Source: Zasmidium citrigriseum (taxonomy: Eukaryota > Ascomycota > Dothideomycetes > Mycosphaerellales > Mycosphaerellaceae). From it: DNA of 64,000 bases. Numbering within the stretch: position 1 is the stretch's first letter; each line of letters starts with the position of its first letter. A program made the position numbers and the translations under genes. Positions 1 through 11,100 of this stretch are shown here, in pieces. Where the stretch lies: positions 62,001-126,000 of the forward strand of contig NHNW01000019.1 of NCBI GenBank assembly GCA_002786025.1. The letters run 5' to 3'. The notes beneath the pieces were generated by a model. That model ran no database searches. It was not told where the DNA came from and saw only the letters and a program-made list of their open reading frames with translations.

Positions 1-2117
1 ATATAGGTAAGATTAAGACGCCCGTAACGTCGATATCGTCGCTTTAGAGGACTAAAGAGTATATAAAGGGGGGGGGTAGTATTACGATCTACTACCTAGC
101 CGCTACTATCTAGCTAGTAGCCCGTAATATCGATACCTAAGGTACCTATCGATACCCTTATCGATAGGAAGCTCCCTTATAAGGAAGCGCTTCTTAGAAA
201 CTCTTCGTAGATTGTCTATAAACTTATTAACTTCTCGATTCACGTCTATTTTATCCGTAACAATATTATTACCGACTAAGTAGAATCTTATCGATTCTAG
301 GTAGATAGTAATAGCGTTAACGTTAAGGTTAGGTACTACCCGCTTAGTTTTCTATTATAAAGCTAGACGGCTAGGTTTAACGATACCTAGTAAGACGGCG
401 TAGATAATACCCTAGTAGTACGGCGACTAGATTTAACGATATCTAGTAAGATAGCGTAGATAACGCCCTAGTAGGCGGCCTCGTTTTACGTCGTATAGCT
501 CGACGAGATAGGCCTAATTACTTAGTTTTACGTCGTTAGCTAGACTAATAGGCCGCTATAAGTACTTAGTTATTAGTAAGATAGATAGTAGCTAGCCTAC
601 CGCTTAGTTTTACGTCGTTAAGCTAGACGGATCTCTTCGTATACCTATTAGTTACTACTACGCTAGCTTACGTACGATACGCTATTATATACTTATAGTA
701 GATCGTAGAGGTATAGAGGTAGATAAAGAAGAAAGGAAGAAGTTAGAGTAAGGAAGAGAAGTTATAGTCGCGCGTAGGTAGTAGCGGCGATATAATATTA
801 GCGCTAGCGAGGTAAGGTAAGGCATTTAATAGACAATAATAGTAAATAGCGATAATAGCCGGAGTTTATAAAGTTTAGACTTAGGCGTTTAAGGCGGGTA
901 AGAGGAGGTATTAGTACTAAAGCTAGTACTAGAAGAGTAAGGACTTAAAGAAGGAGAGGTAATACTAGAGGTAGCGTTAACGATAGGGACTCTAAGTCTA
1001 GTAGACTAGAAGATTAGACTAGAAGATTAGACTAGAAAGTAGGGTAATTAACTTCTTTTCTATCTAGCTTTATACTTCGAGCGAGTAAACTAGTAGTAAG
1101 TATACTTACTAATACCCTTCTTACTATCGTACTATAGCGTAGCGGCCGTAGTATACTCCTTATACTAAACTCCTAGTCGGCTATAGTAGTAATAGTATAG
1201 CCTAGCTCTTATAATAGATAAGCTAGCGATCTCCTTAATTCTCCTAACGTAGGAATATAGGCGCTTCTATAGCTCCTTAAGAGCGTTAAACTCGGCTTAA
1301 GAAAGGGCCTTATAGTACTAGCCTTAAGCTATTAGCTAGTAGTACTAGGTACGAGTACTATAAGGCTAGCTACTAATATTATAAGCTACTAGAGCTAGAG
1401 CTAGAACTAGAGCTAGAGCCGGAGGTAGTACTAGCTAAGGTATAGACGCCTTATCTTCTTCGCTACTCTCTAGTACCTCGTAGATATTAGTAGTAGACGT
1501 TAGAGTAGAGGTAGTAGATTACTAGCGGTAAGTACGGTAGGCGCGTAGCTAAGCGAGAGTACTAGGTCGATATATTAGTACTAAGGTAGCGGCGGCGGCG
1601 GGTTCTTACGATAGCTCTCTATAATATATTAGTCTTTATAATTAAAGGGTCTCTCGAAGATAGTACCTAGATATAGTACTTAGACTAGTACGAACTCGAG
1701 TAAATAGCCTATTAGGCTACTACTACTACTACTACTCTTCTTACGGCGATAGTCTATACGACGGTTAGCGACTATAGAGTTTATCTATAACCTATAGACT
1801 TACTCGTTAATAGCCTCCTTAGTAACGGCGAGTATATTGTCCGCCTATATATCTACTTCTTCGGCGGTAGATATAATAATAATATTAGTACTATAGCTAG
1901 CGCGAGTAAGCGATTTCTTAATAACGGCGGCGACGGTAATAACTACGAGGACGGTAATAAGAGTAATAATTATATTATTACTAGAGAGGGAAAGGAAGAG
2001 ATAGAATATAAAATCGAAGCTTATTTAAATACTAGCCTACTATTATCGACGCTCTTATTATCCGCCTTATATTATACTACTACTAGCTTTACTCTAAGTT
2101 TTTAGTCTTAATCTAAG

Positions 2118-2275
2118 TTTAGACGACGAAGTAGGCTAGGCTTAAGCCTAATAGTTAAAGTAAGCTAGGCCGAGGAGGTAAGGCCTAGTAGACTAGGTTA
2201 AAGCTAGGCTAAAGCCTAGATAGGGCCTACCTTAGCCTACTTTAGCCTAGTAAGAATACTAAAACAATACGAGAG
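2118..2275. repeat. GGCCTAGG-rich repeat, possible left inverted copy
   Basis: This stretch is built from AGGCTAGG, GGCCTAG and AGCCTAC words. It resembles the reverse complement of 10,975-11,100: both contain a TTTTTAGTCTTAAT-like start, then GTAGGCTAGG, CTAGGCCGA, and end near GGGCCTTAG or GGGCCTACC. If real, the pair would bracket about 8.7 kb that includes the hAT and both histone relics. RIP lowers sequence complexity and makes chance similarity likely, so this is only a candidate terminal inverted repeat. Confidence 0.35.
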
Positions 2276-3439
2276 ACTGCTTTATATAAGTAGTTTACTA
2301 CGTATATATAAACGCGAGATATAGATACTCTATAGGTTAAAAAACGAGCTAGCTACGTACGCCGACTACGAAGATATAACTATCGTATACCTAATAACGT
2401 AATCGTAAAGCGACGGGAGTAGCCGAAAGCTTAGCTTTAAAGCCGAGCTCTCGTCGTAATTTAATCCTTCCTTTAATACTACCGATTTTTACGCTAGAGC
2501 GACGAAAATCGACTACGCGATATCGAGAAAATATCGCGAGATATCTACTAACTACGCCTACTAGCTACGTAAGCGAATATAACGAAGTATAATCTATCCC
2601 TATCGCTACTAGCCAACGAACCGCCGAAAATAACGCCTTTATCGAGAGGAAAGCGTAGAAAGGCGGACGAGAACCTCTCGCTTAATAAGAATACTCGGCG
2701 CGACCGTATACGTAAGTAGAAGATAAGTAAGGATAGGGTAGAGGAGAATAGAGAGCGTAAGAGAAAGAATACGGCCTTTAGAAGATAGATAAAGAAGAAC
2801 GTAGAACTAGCTAAACTAAAGGGCTTAAGTAAGTAGTAGGAGAAGGTAAAACGGGATACCCTACGGGCTTAGTAGGAACTTAAGTAGTAAGTTAACCGTA
2901 CTAGCTAGTAGACGTAGCTAGTAGTACTAACTCTCGTATAGGGTAATATCGATAGAGATAGCTAGCGACGAGAATACCGTATATACGGTAGAGGAAGCCA
3001 ACGATATAGCCGCTAATAATACTATATCTAGTATACTCGTTCCTAGTAATACGATTCCTAGTACCTATCGATAGGAGGCGTAGACTATAGTAGAGATCGA
3101 GGATAAGGAGTAGATTTACGACGAGAATAGCGAGCGTATAAGGCAGATAGGTATATATCTTTACTCGCCTAAGCTACCTAGTACTAATACCGAGGACGAC
3201 GTATAGCGCGAGAGATCCTAGATCCGTAAGGCGATAGTAAATAAGGAGCTCTAGTAGCGGTCGGTCTAGAAATACTAGTATAAGGCTATTTATAAGACGA
3301 TAAAGAAGCTAGACCGCCTTAAGCGTATCGGCCGTATAGGACACTTCCTTAAGACTAACGCTAAGCTCTTCTTTAGTAAGGAGCTAACGGTATATTACTA
3401 AGCCGTAGCCGGTATATATAGCTAGTATAAGAGTACTTT

Positions 3440-4337
3440 ACTAACGATAGATAGGATAAGTTAGTAGGTAGTAGTACCTTTAAGCTATACTACCTCTTTA
3501 ACGAAACGAAGCGCGTAGTTATTAGAAACTATATAACCTAGGATAAGACGATTATATCTTTATAGGCTTAGATAGATCTACGCGGATACGACCTAGTTAT
3601 ATACGGATTTCTAGACGACCCGCTAATTTAAACGGCTACCGCGGCTAAGAAGATATATAATATATTCGTTTAAGATACTAAAGACCTTTATCTAGAGGTA
3701 GGCGTCTTTACCGAGATTGTAATTTAAGAGCGTATACCGGCCGTCTTTAGAATTAAGCCTATATTTATAGAGCTAGTTAGCCTCGAAGACCTTACTCTCC
3801 TCGATAACGATAAGACGCGGTAGATCTTACGGGGTCTTTAAATAGCTAATACGCGAATTAAGAGTAGAGAGCCCCTATACTTTACGGAGGCTAATATTAA
3901 CTTCGAGGAGGCTAGTCCTAACTTTAATAAGGCTAGTCTTAACTTTAATAAGGCTAGCTTCGACTTTAATAAGGCTAGCTTTAACTTTAATAAGGCTAGT
4001 TTTAATTTTAATAAGGCTAGTCTTAATAAGTCCGCTAGCGTAGCTAGTAGCCGTAGCTAGCTTAATATAGCTAATAAGCTAGTTAACTAGGCGATAGTAG
4101 AGGGTATAGGAGAGAAGGAGTTTAAGCTTACTATACTACTAACGGATCTAAATAGGAAGAGACTAGGTCGAGTTATACTAGACGTAGAGCCCGTATAAGG
4201 TAACGGCGACGTTTTAGACGATAACTAGATATAGGACGATACCCTAGCGGACTTTAGAGACGATAAAATAGATCTCGACTAGGGTTACTATAGTAACTAG
4301 TATATTAATATACTTAAGGAGGCTTTAGGCTCTTAAT
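3440..4337 (+). pseudogene. Unassigned transposon ORF relic with 7-residue repeats
   Basis: One frame runs for about 300 codons without an indel, interrupted only by TAA and TAG. It encodes a mixed charged protein, then a run of near-identical seven-residue units (3889-4035), then an acidic tail. Upstream, 3,180-3,480 reads in a different frame as a basic segment containing KKLDRLKRIGR, so an intron or frameshift may separate the two parts. I do not recognise a family. The absence of indels suggests inactivation by RIP rather than long neutral decay. It lies upstream of, and in the same orientation as, the hAT relic. It could be an accessory ORF of that element or a separate insertion. Confidence 0.5.
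3889..4035 (+). repeat. 21-bp tandem repeat, about seven units, coding
   Basis: Units begin GGCTAG and end TTTAATAA, exactly 21 bp apart at 3889, 3910, 3931, 3952, 3973, 3994 and 4015; the first and last units are degenerate. In the relic frame each unit encodes a heptapeptide such as ASFNFNK or ASLNFNK. The differences between units are mostly not RIP-type, so the repeat is older than the RIP event. Confidence 0.85.
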
Positions 4338-4649
4338 ATAACTCTCTTCTCTTTATCTATATCTCTATCTCCTACTCTACGCTATTATGCCTCGCCTTCC
4401 TAGTATATTACTAAATAGCTTATAGGTCCCCCCGCGATCTCTACGATTAATAATACGAGAAAGCGAACGATAAAATAGTAGAGTACTTCGATCTAGGGTA
4501 TTATAGTCTAATAAGCGCTTTAGAGAATATATCGTATCGCTAATTAGTCGTACCTAAGAGACGGAACTAACCTCTATATCGCTAGTAACTAGTAATCCTC
4601 TCCTAAGGCGGCGACTTTTCTAAACAATAAATAGCCTAGGAGCCTCTCG

Positions 4650-7450
4650 TCGAACTCGTTCTTCTCCTACCTAGATATAAAGCTTACCTCTATCTACTAG
4701 TACTTAGAATTAGATCGATACCTTATAGTTCCGTAAGATTAAGGACATATATATTTACGAGGACAAATATAAAAAAGCGCTAACCGAATACTACTATTCG
4801 TAGTAGGATAAGGTATTATAATATAGCCTATATAAGAAGCTCGTTAAAAAACGAGGATAGTTACTATTCGAGTTTAGTAGTAGAAGGTCGAGCTCGTACG
4901 TATAGTAATTCTACTATAAGGGCGTTTCTAAGGAGGGTAAACCCTATATTCTTTATTAAATCTACGGGGTACGATTAGTATATCTAGGCCTTAATATAGG
5001 GACGACGACTATAGATTAATATTTATCTTTAAGAGGCTATTTAAGAGTAGTCGTAGTATAAGGACGTAACGATACTAAAGCTACGAAGGGCCGAAGGCTA
5101 AAGAGCTTATAGTACGTCTTATACGAATACCTAGATCTACTAGCTACGTATACTAGCGACGCGTACGATACTAACGAAGAATAGATATAGAAAAAGCGTT
5201 CGGGATTTAGGGGAGAATCGCTAAGTCTAAACGACTTTATAACACTATAGACTAATATAATTATTACTAATAGGTTACTATTAGATTTCTTCGAGCGAGA
5301 TTTAGTATAATAAACGTACCTTTATTTTTATAAGGAACTATAGTTCCGCTCCTCGATAACTTAACGAGTATGGATTCGAGAACGCGAGAAGTAGGTAATA
5401 TAGTAACTATAAGGACAAATTAATAAGTATAACGTAGTCGCTTTCGCTATTAATACGTAGTCTACTAGGTTAATACGGGCGTTATTCCTTAGTATTAAGG
5501 GCTATTAGATTAATCCTACTTAGATATACTATAAGGAGCTACTCGATTTCCCTACTATTTATAGCTAATATACTAGAGAGAATATAGCGAAACTANTAAT
5601 AATAGGACCCTATATTACGCCGTATACGTACTATAAAGATATAAAGCGCTAAACGTTCTAACGAAATATAGTCTAAAGGTAGTTTAGAAGCTATCTCGTT
5701 CTACTAACCTTACCTAGCTTACGAGACTAGAAATATAGGTCGAGGCCGTAAGTATAGAGAACGAAATAGAGTCTAACGAGTAGGTTTACGATCTAAACGC
5801 GGATAGTCCGAAGATATATTACTTTCTATAATTTACGTATATTATATAGTTAGCGATTCGTACTCTATTCTCGGAGCTAAAGCTAGAGCTAGAGAATAAC
5901 GACCTAGAGAAGACGATTAATAATACTACCTCTCGTAAGGAACTTAAAAAGATTAAAGCTAGGAATAACGTAGATAATATTCCCCTAGTCCTTTTTAAAG
6001 TAAGTTTTAGACTTAGCCGTAGCCGGTACGCGTAGCTAGTAATAGACATCTCTAATTAATAATCTATAGATTCGACAAATAGCGATCTACGTTAATTAGA
6101 ACTTACCGCGGATAGAGGCTTTCGAACGTATTTAGGTCGAAGTAAATAAGAAACCTATTATAACTAAAGCCGCGATAGCCTAGAACGAAAGATAGATACG
6201 GGATATATTTCGGAAGCTTCGACTTATCTAAGATATTAAGATACGATTCGACTTAATATACTATATACTTATTCGACTATATCTTCTCTAAGACTCTATT
6301 AATAAATACTATAAGGAGTATAAGCTCGACTAGCTAGAGCTCTCTAATACTAAGTAGAATTAAGTTAAATACCTTATTAAGTTAGCGAGGCCTTTCGCTA
6401 AAGCGATAGCGCTTATAAGTCGGTTATATAGGCTAATACTATACCTTATCTTTAGGTTATATAACTACATTTTTAATAGTATAGATACTACTCGATAGCG
6501 ACTTAAGAAGAAACGGAAGCTATAGAAAAAGAGAATACTCGTAGCTCTAGAGGTAGCGTAGGAAAAGCTTAATAAATACTACTCGTAGACGTTTAAGTTA
6601 TTCGGCGATCTATATAGTATTACTATCCTACTCTATCTATCGTAGAAGCGCGAGTTATAGTAGCTACCTAAATAGGCTTTAGAACTAGAGTAGGAAGAAT
6701 ATTATTAGAACTATCTTAAGAAGCTCTTTCGAAAGTATTCTAAAGCTAAAAGCGGCTCGTAGTAGAACTCGTAAGGTAGATAACGTAAGAGATAGAAGCT
6801 TACGAAGTAGTTACGACTCTTTCGAGGAAATTCGAGTTAGACGAGCTCTTCTTAACACGTAGACGACGACCCTATAGAAGAGTTCTTTCGTTATAAACGA
6901 AAAGGTACGTTAACTATAGCTAGTACCTATCGCTAGTAGCCGCCGCTAGTTACTTATAGTAGTCTAATGTATCTAGACTTTTCGAACCTCTATAATATAG
7001 TTAGTAACGATATCCTTACTTAGTAGGTATATATTAAGTAATAGTTCCCTACGATTGCGAAGATTACTAGAGACGTACTCTATATACCTAGAGTACTAGG
7101 AATCGGATACGAGAGGGCCTTTAGTATTACTCGCTACTAAGCTCGTTATAATCGGTTATACTATCTAGATATCTTTCGCGCTATTATAATGTATCGCTAC
7201 CGTCTTCGTTAAGAATTAAGGTAGATAGAATAGTCTAATAAGGATTCGTTTAAGTAGTAGATAGAGGACGACGTACTAGAGTATAAGATCGCTACTAAGG
7301 AGGATCTCTACTATATTAGTAACGAAGGGGAAAGCGGCGTACTAAAGAGAAGAAAAACGCGTACCTAAAGTAGAAAGAAGCCTACTATATTAGATACTAC
7401 TCTTAAGGCGTAGTCGGTAGGCGTAGCTAGCGTTTACGTACTTCTTAGCG
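4650..7450 (+). pseudogene. hAT-family transposase relic (BED finger plus dimerisation domain)
   Basis: Two hallmarks survive. At about 4,888-5,045 the frame reads as a BED-type zinc finger in which the paired cysteines are now tyrosine codons (TGC or TGT to TAC or TAT) and the histidine is TAT, all RIP-type changes; it is followed by the NIGTTTID segment seen in fungal hAT proteins. At about 7,060-7,215 the frame reads as the hAT C-terminal dimerisation region, with ERAFSI followed by ARYNRL and FRAIIMYR. Between them, around 6,220-6,470, lies a stretch like the hAT region before the dimerisation domain. Stops are TAA or TAG only. It is a dead copy. Whether it mobilised the neighbouring histone relics is unknown. 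Confidence 0.78.
5596..5596. other. Ambiguous base (N)
   Basis: A single N is present inside the hAT relic, the only ambiguous base I noticed. It may be a low-confidence assembly position in repeated DNA. Confidence 0.95.
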
Positions 7451-7740
7451 TCTTAGCGGCAATTTAAAAGCTTCTCTTTTCCCCGCTCTTACTATCTTCC
7501 TTTCTTTAACCTCTAAAATATACCCGCTATCTACTCTAATTAATTCCTAAGTAATTAAGCCCTTCTCGATATACCTAGTCTAATAGATAAGGATAAATAT
7601 AACGACGAACTCGATAATAACGATAAGGTTAATAACAATATACTATCCTCCCTACTACTACGAAAACGTATAGAAGTACTACCCGCTAGTTAACCCTTAG
7701 CTTCGGATATAGATAGACCTATATCGCGGAAGACTACGGT

Positions 7741-8321
7741 ATAAAGTACCTATCGTTAGCTAAGTACCTAATCTAATAACGGTTTTAGAACCCTAAAGCT
7801 AGTCTATCTCGACTATAAACGTCCTTAAAAGCCCCTTATAAAACGGTACTAGTAAAGGCGCCGCGTAAAACTACGAAAGCACCTTAATAAAAGAAGAGAG
7901 CTAAGATAGCGATTAGAAAGGTATAAAAAAGCGTAGCCTAAACTAGGCGTAAGAAAGTTATCGCGAAGAAAACGGATTATAATATACCTTATAAACGACG
8001 AAAATTTAATACTAGTCGAGCTACTCTACGTAAGATCTAGAAATATTAAGGCTCTACGAAATCCGGGTATTCCCTCCTTATATAAAAGGTACCCTTCTAA
8101 CGACTAGTTCGAGAGATTTCTAGCGAGTAGGCCGTAGGTAGGGAAATTATAAGATAGTAGGCGTCCGCGATTAAGGTATTATAAGAAGCCGCCGAAGCGT
8201 TCCTTATCTTAGAATTCGAGTACTTTAACCTACTAGCTATCTACGCGAAACGCGTTACCCTTATATCGAAGGATATAGCTCTATATAAAAAGCTATAGTA
8301 GCGCTAGACTAGCTAAGATTA
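7741..8321 (+). pseudogene. RIP-inactivated divergent histone H3 (CenH3-like)
   Basis: One uninterrupted frame with only TAA/TAG stops. After a basic tail containing VKAPRK (7,852 on), 8,017-8,304 matches the H3 histone fold: ATLRKI, then Y-stop, ST, LLI, PF-stop-RLVREI, L-stop-EAAEAF, NL, AI-Y-AKRVT and KDI. Stops fall on conserved H3 glutamines (8047, 8098, 8158, 8182), the invariant His of AIHAKRVT is now TAC (8242), and the Met of TIM is ATA (8263); all are CA-to-TA or TG-to-TA changes. Other differences from H3 are not RIP-type, so the parent was already a divergent variant. Loop 1 is about three residues longer than in H3 and the R-stop-stop codons fit R-W-Q, both typical of centromeric H3. 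The long N-terminal tail also fits CenH3. The start is uncertain (ATA at 7741 could be a former ATG). Confidence 0.8.
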
Positions 8322-9162
8322 GTAAGAACTATACTAATAAATATCTATTCTTCCTTAAGTCTTTCCGTACATTTTCCCGCGTTTTTAAGCGGTATATAAA
8401 GGGTTTTTACCCGTAGTAAAGTATAAGGTAAAGTATAATCCCTATAGCTTACTATATATTTTTTCCCTAGCTTCTACTAGCTACGTAGGCTAGCTATAGC
8501 TCCTTCCCTATATTCTTCGGTACACCTACTATTATATATACCTATAACGTTATACGAAACGCTAGTATAAAATACTAGTCGTAATCTTAAACCCTCCGAT
8601 ACTATACTACCTATCCCTACCGCCGCCTTAGCCCGTTTTAAGCGCTCTAACCGCCTACGACGCCTAGAAAAATTTATATATACTTTACCTTACCTTATTA
8701 TAGCGCGTATAAAGAGACCTACTACGTAAGCTAAGGCGTTAGTAGCGAAAGCGCCTCGTAAGTAGCTCTCTACTAAGGTACTACTAGGTATCGCTCGTAC
8801 GCGTAATATTAAGATACTAGGCGTAAATAGTTAGGAAGGCCGTACTTTAACGCCTTAGTAGTAACTTCGTAAGCCCGTAGCTAGTACTCGTAGCTAGTAG
8901 GTCGCTAACGCTTTAATAGAGAGATACTTTCGAGAGACGCGACGTCTCTAGGAAATTCCGCCTAACTAGGAGATCCTCTTCGCGCTATTCTCGCGCCTTA
9001 TACGGGAAATAGTATAGAAAGAGTACGTAGACTAGGCTAAGAGAGTTAGGCGTTATATCGAAGATAAGGGCAAATATATTTATTTCGAGCTACGCTAGAA
9101 GAAAGATATAATCTAAGCCCTCCGATATACTATAGTATACGTACTATATAATATATTTAAAG

Positions 9163-9214
9163 GTATATTCTACGTAGCTAGTAAGCGTAGCTAGCGTATA
9201 CTAATAATTTTTAG
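9163..9214 (+). other. Preserved intron in the second H3-like relic
   Basis: The intron is 52 bp, begins GTATAT, has TACTAAT ten bases before its TAG end, and is phase 1. It joins TTTAAAG to CTACTAAC and so restores the H3 sequence between the FE and DTNL positions. This shows the relic was a spliced nuclear gene rather than a processed retrocopy. Confidence 0.7.
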
Positions 9215-9509
9215 CTACTAACCTTATTACGCTTAACGGAAAGTATATTACGCTTATATAGAAGGACCTTTATACCCTTAGTTAGATCCTTAAGATCTAT
9301 AATAACTTCGAGCTATACGGTATAATAGACGCTCCCTACCTAAGAGCTATTATTAGTATTAGTCTTAAGAAGTAAATTACCTACCTAAATAATAAGAGAT
9401 AAGGTAAAGTTAACTCTCGTATTATTACGAACGATAATAACGAAGCGGCGTTCTAGGCCTAAGAGGAGTAATATAAGGGTAATAGAGGCTAGAAGCGCCT
9501 CGTCTAGGA

Positions 9510-9672
9510 TAGCTAGCGTACGCTACGTAAGAGAACTCGAGTTACCTTACCTAAGCCCGTTAGTAGCTAGCGTACGCTACGTAAGAGAGGACCTCGAGTT
9601 ACCTTACCTAAGCCTATTAGTAGCTAGTATAATCTACGTAAGAGAGCTCGAGTTACCTTACCTAAGCCCGTC
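9510..9672 (+). repeat. Three tandem 54-57 bp coding repeats
   Basis: Copies start at 9510, 9564 and 9621, each TAGCTAG followed by TACGTAAGAGA and CGAGTTACCTTACCTAAGCC. In the histone-relic frame each encodes a basic unit of the form RKR-x-RVTLPKP. The third copy runs into a GAA tract encoding seven Glu. The units differ by a 3-bp indel that keeps the frame, so they diverged as coding sequence. Confidence 0.85.
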
Positions 9673-9898
9673 GAAGAAGAAGAAGAAGAAGAATAAGACG
9701 GTAGCGATAAAGAGGCTCTTTAGCGTCGTATCGATAAAACGGATAGAGAGCTAAAACGATTATCGTCGCGCCTCGAGAGAATAGAGGCTAATAATAAAGA
9801 AGGCTTAAGTAATAAGAGTACTAGCTATACGGACCGTATTATATAATATAAGTTACGTAGCTAGTATACGTAGCTAGTATTTACTAACGATATCTAGT

Positions 9899-10797
9899 AA
9901 AACGTAAACGAGAGAAGAAGATAGCTAGGAAGGCTAAGGTAAAGAAGAAGCTAGCCGACTAGAAGAAAGCGGAGAAGGCTACTAAGAAGTAGACCGACAA
10001 TAACCGTAAATACTACTAAATCCTCTAACGAGTCTAGGGCTAGGTCGATATTAAGGACTTTAAGATTACTACGGATAAGGCTAAGTATATTAACGGCCTA
10101 CTAAGGGACTTTTAGAACTACGCTAAGACGAAGGCTAGTCGTAAGCCTCTACTAGATTAGATAGGCGATATAGTCGATCCTAACGTCTATCCGACTATTA
10201 AAGCCTAGCCTAGTAAGAAGGCGACCCCTAAGAAGACTCCGCTATAACTAACGACTAGAGTAGTATAGGCGCCTAACTCTAGCGTAGCTAGCGACTATAG
10301 CCGGTAGGAAGACGAAGAACGAAAGTAAGAATAGGTAATAAATAAGGCGTAGCTAATCGCCGAATATATCTAGAACTAGAAGGATATTAAGGTTATTAAG
10401 ATTCGAAAGGATAAGGCGGACGTAGCTAACGAGCTACTTTCGTAGTAGTAGATAGAGTTACGCGCCTAGCGCCCTAAACCTCCTATAGGTTATCCTTAGG
10501 AAGAGTAGGCTAAAGAGTAGCCTACTATCGGTAAATAAGATAGTATTAATATCTATTAGCTACCCGAAGAGCCCGTAGCTAGTAGTAGTAGCTAGTAGCT
10601 AACCGAGGCTATTATAACTAATACTTAGGTATCGCTAACCGAGTAGCTAGTAGAGGCTAGTACGAAAGAGCCTTAGGATATACTAACTAAGTAGCTAGTA
10701 GAGGCGAAGGAGACTTAGGACCTACTAGCCTACTAGTAGTCTAAGGAATAGTAGACTAAGAATAGTACTAGAGAGATTGCCTCCTAAAGTAGAGGCT
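9899..10797 (+). pseudogene. Unassigned basic ORF relic, possibly an exon of the preceding gene
   Basis: One frame with only TAA/TAG stops opens with a strongly basic segment (RKREKKIARKAKVKKKLAD), continues through KDFKITTDKAKYINGLLRDF, and ends with acidic repeats of the form TE-stop-LVEA and TK-stop-LVEAKE, closing at a TAA after REIAS. A TACTAAC branch-like site and CTAG lie just upstream (9,882-9,898), so this may be a further exon of the H3-like gene at 8,700. The upstream donor is unclear, so I keep them apart. No domain recognised. Confidence 0.45.
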
Positions 10798-10974
10798 CGA
10801 GAGATAATTTGTTTTTTAAGCGATATTAAGAGCGATAATACTTCTACTCCCCCCCCCTCCTTAAAAGTTATATAGCTTACCTCTTTACTATACTACTTCC
10901 CCTATATAATGTTATATAGCCGATTAATACTTTGTCTATATAAAGATTAAATATATCTTTTCTCTATCTATAGC

Positions 10975-11100
10975 CTACTTTAGCCTAGTAGGCCTACTAA
11001 GGCCCGCTCGATTTTTCCTAGGCCTAAAAGCCTAACTTTAATAGGCCTAGTTCTAGGCCGTCGGCCTAGCCTAACCTAACCTAGCCTACCTCGGTATCTA
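10975..11100. repeat. GGCCTAGG-rich repeat, possible right inverted copy
   Basis: Its reverse complement resembles 2,118-2,275 in word order (GTAGGCTAGG, TAGGCTAGGCCGA, AGGCCTA, GGGCCTTAG). It lies just downstream of a run of nine C (10,849-10,857) and a TTAAAAG stretch. The same caution about low-complexity similarity applies. Confidence 0.35.

Larger units (their letters stand above)
8700..9850 (+). pseudogene. RIP-inactivated second H3-family gene with long C-terminal extension
   Basis: The frame opens with ATA (former ATG) then A-R-I-K, and reaches KAPRK-stop-LSTK at 8,748-8,777, matching the H3 tail KAPRKQLATK with its Gln turned to TAG. A spacer follows, then a diverged fold (RETRRL, FSRLIREI, LR-stop, ALR, YVLYNIF) ending at 9,162. 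A 52-bp intron (9,163-9,214) with GTATAT, TACTAAT branch site and TAG is still intact. Splicing restores the frame exactly at A-TNL (9,217), followed by KYITLI-stop-KDL, which aligns with H3 TNLCAIHAKRVTIMPKDI. The same frame continues another 190 or so codons through three basic repeats, a run of seven Glu and a charged segment. Such an extension is not known to me from ordinary H3. Confidence 0.75.

Noticed and set aside
5819..6049. 76-codon minus-strand frame inside the hAT relic
   Set aside because: Chance frame antisense to the transposase relic in RIPed DNA; its start is not supported and its composition is repetitive.
7741..9850. Histone relics as recent duplicates of the host's canonical H3
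   Set aside because: Differences from canonical H3 go far beyond RIP-type changes, so a recent copy of the near-invariant H3 gene is unlikely.
60..10860. Run of nine G (68-76) and run of nine C (10,849-10,857) as ends of one large inverted element
   Set aside because: The flanks on the two sides do not align beyond a few bases, so the homopolymers alone are not evidence.
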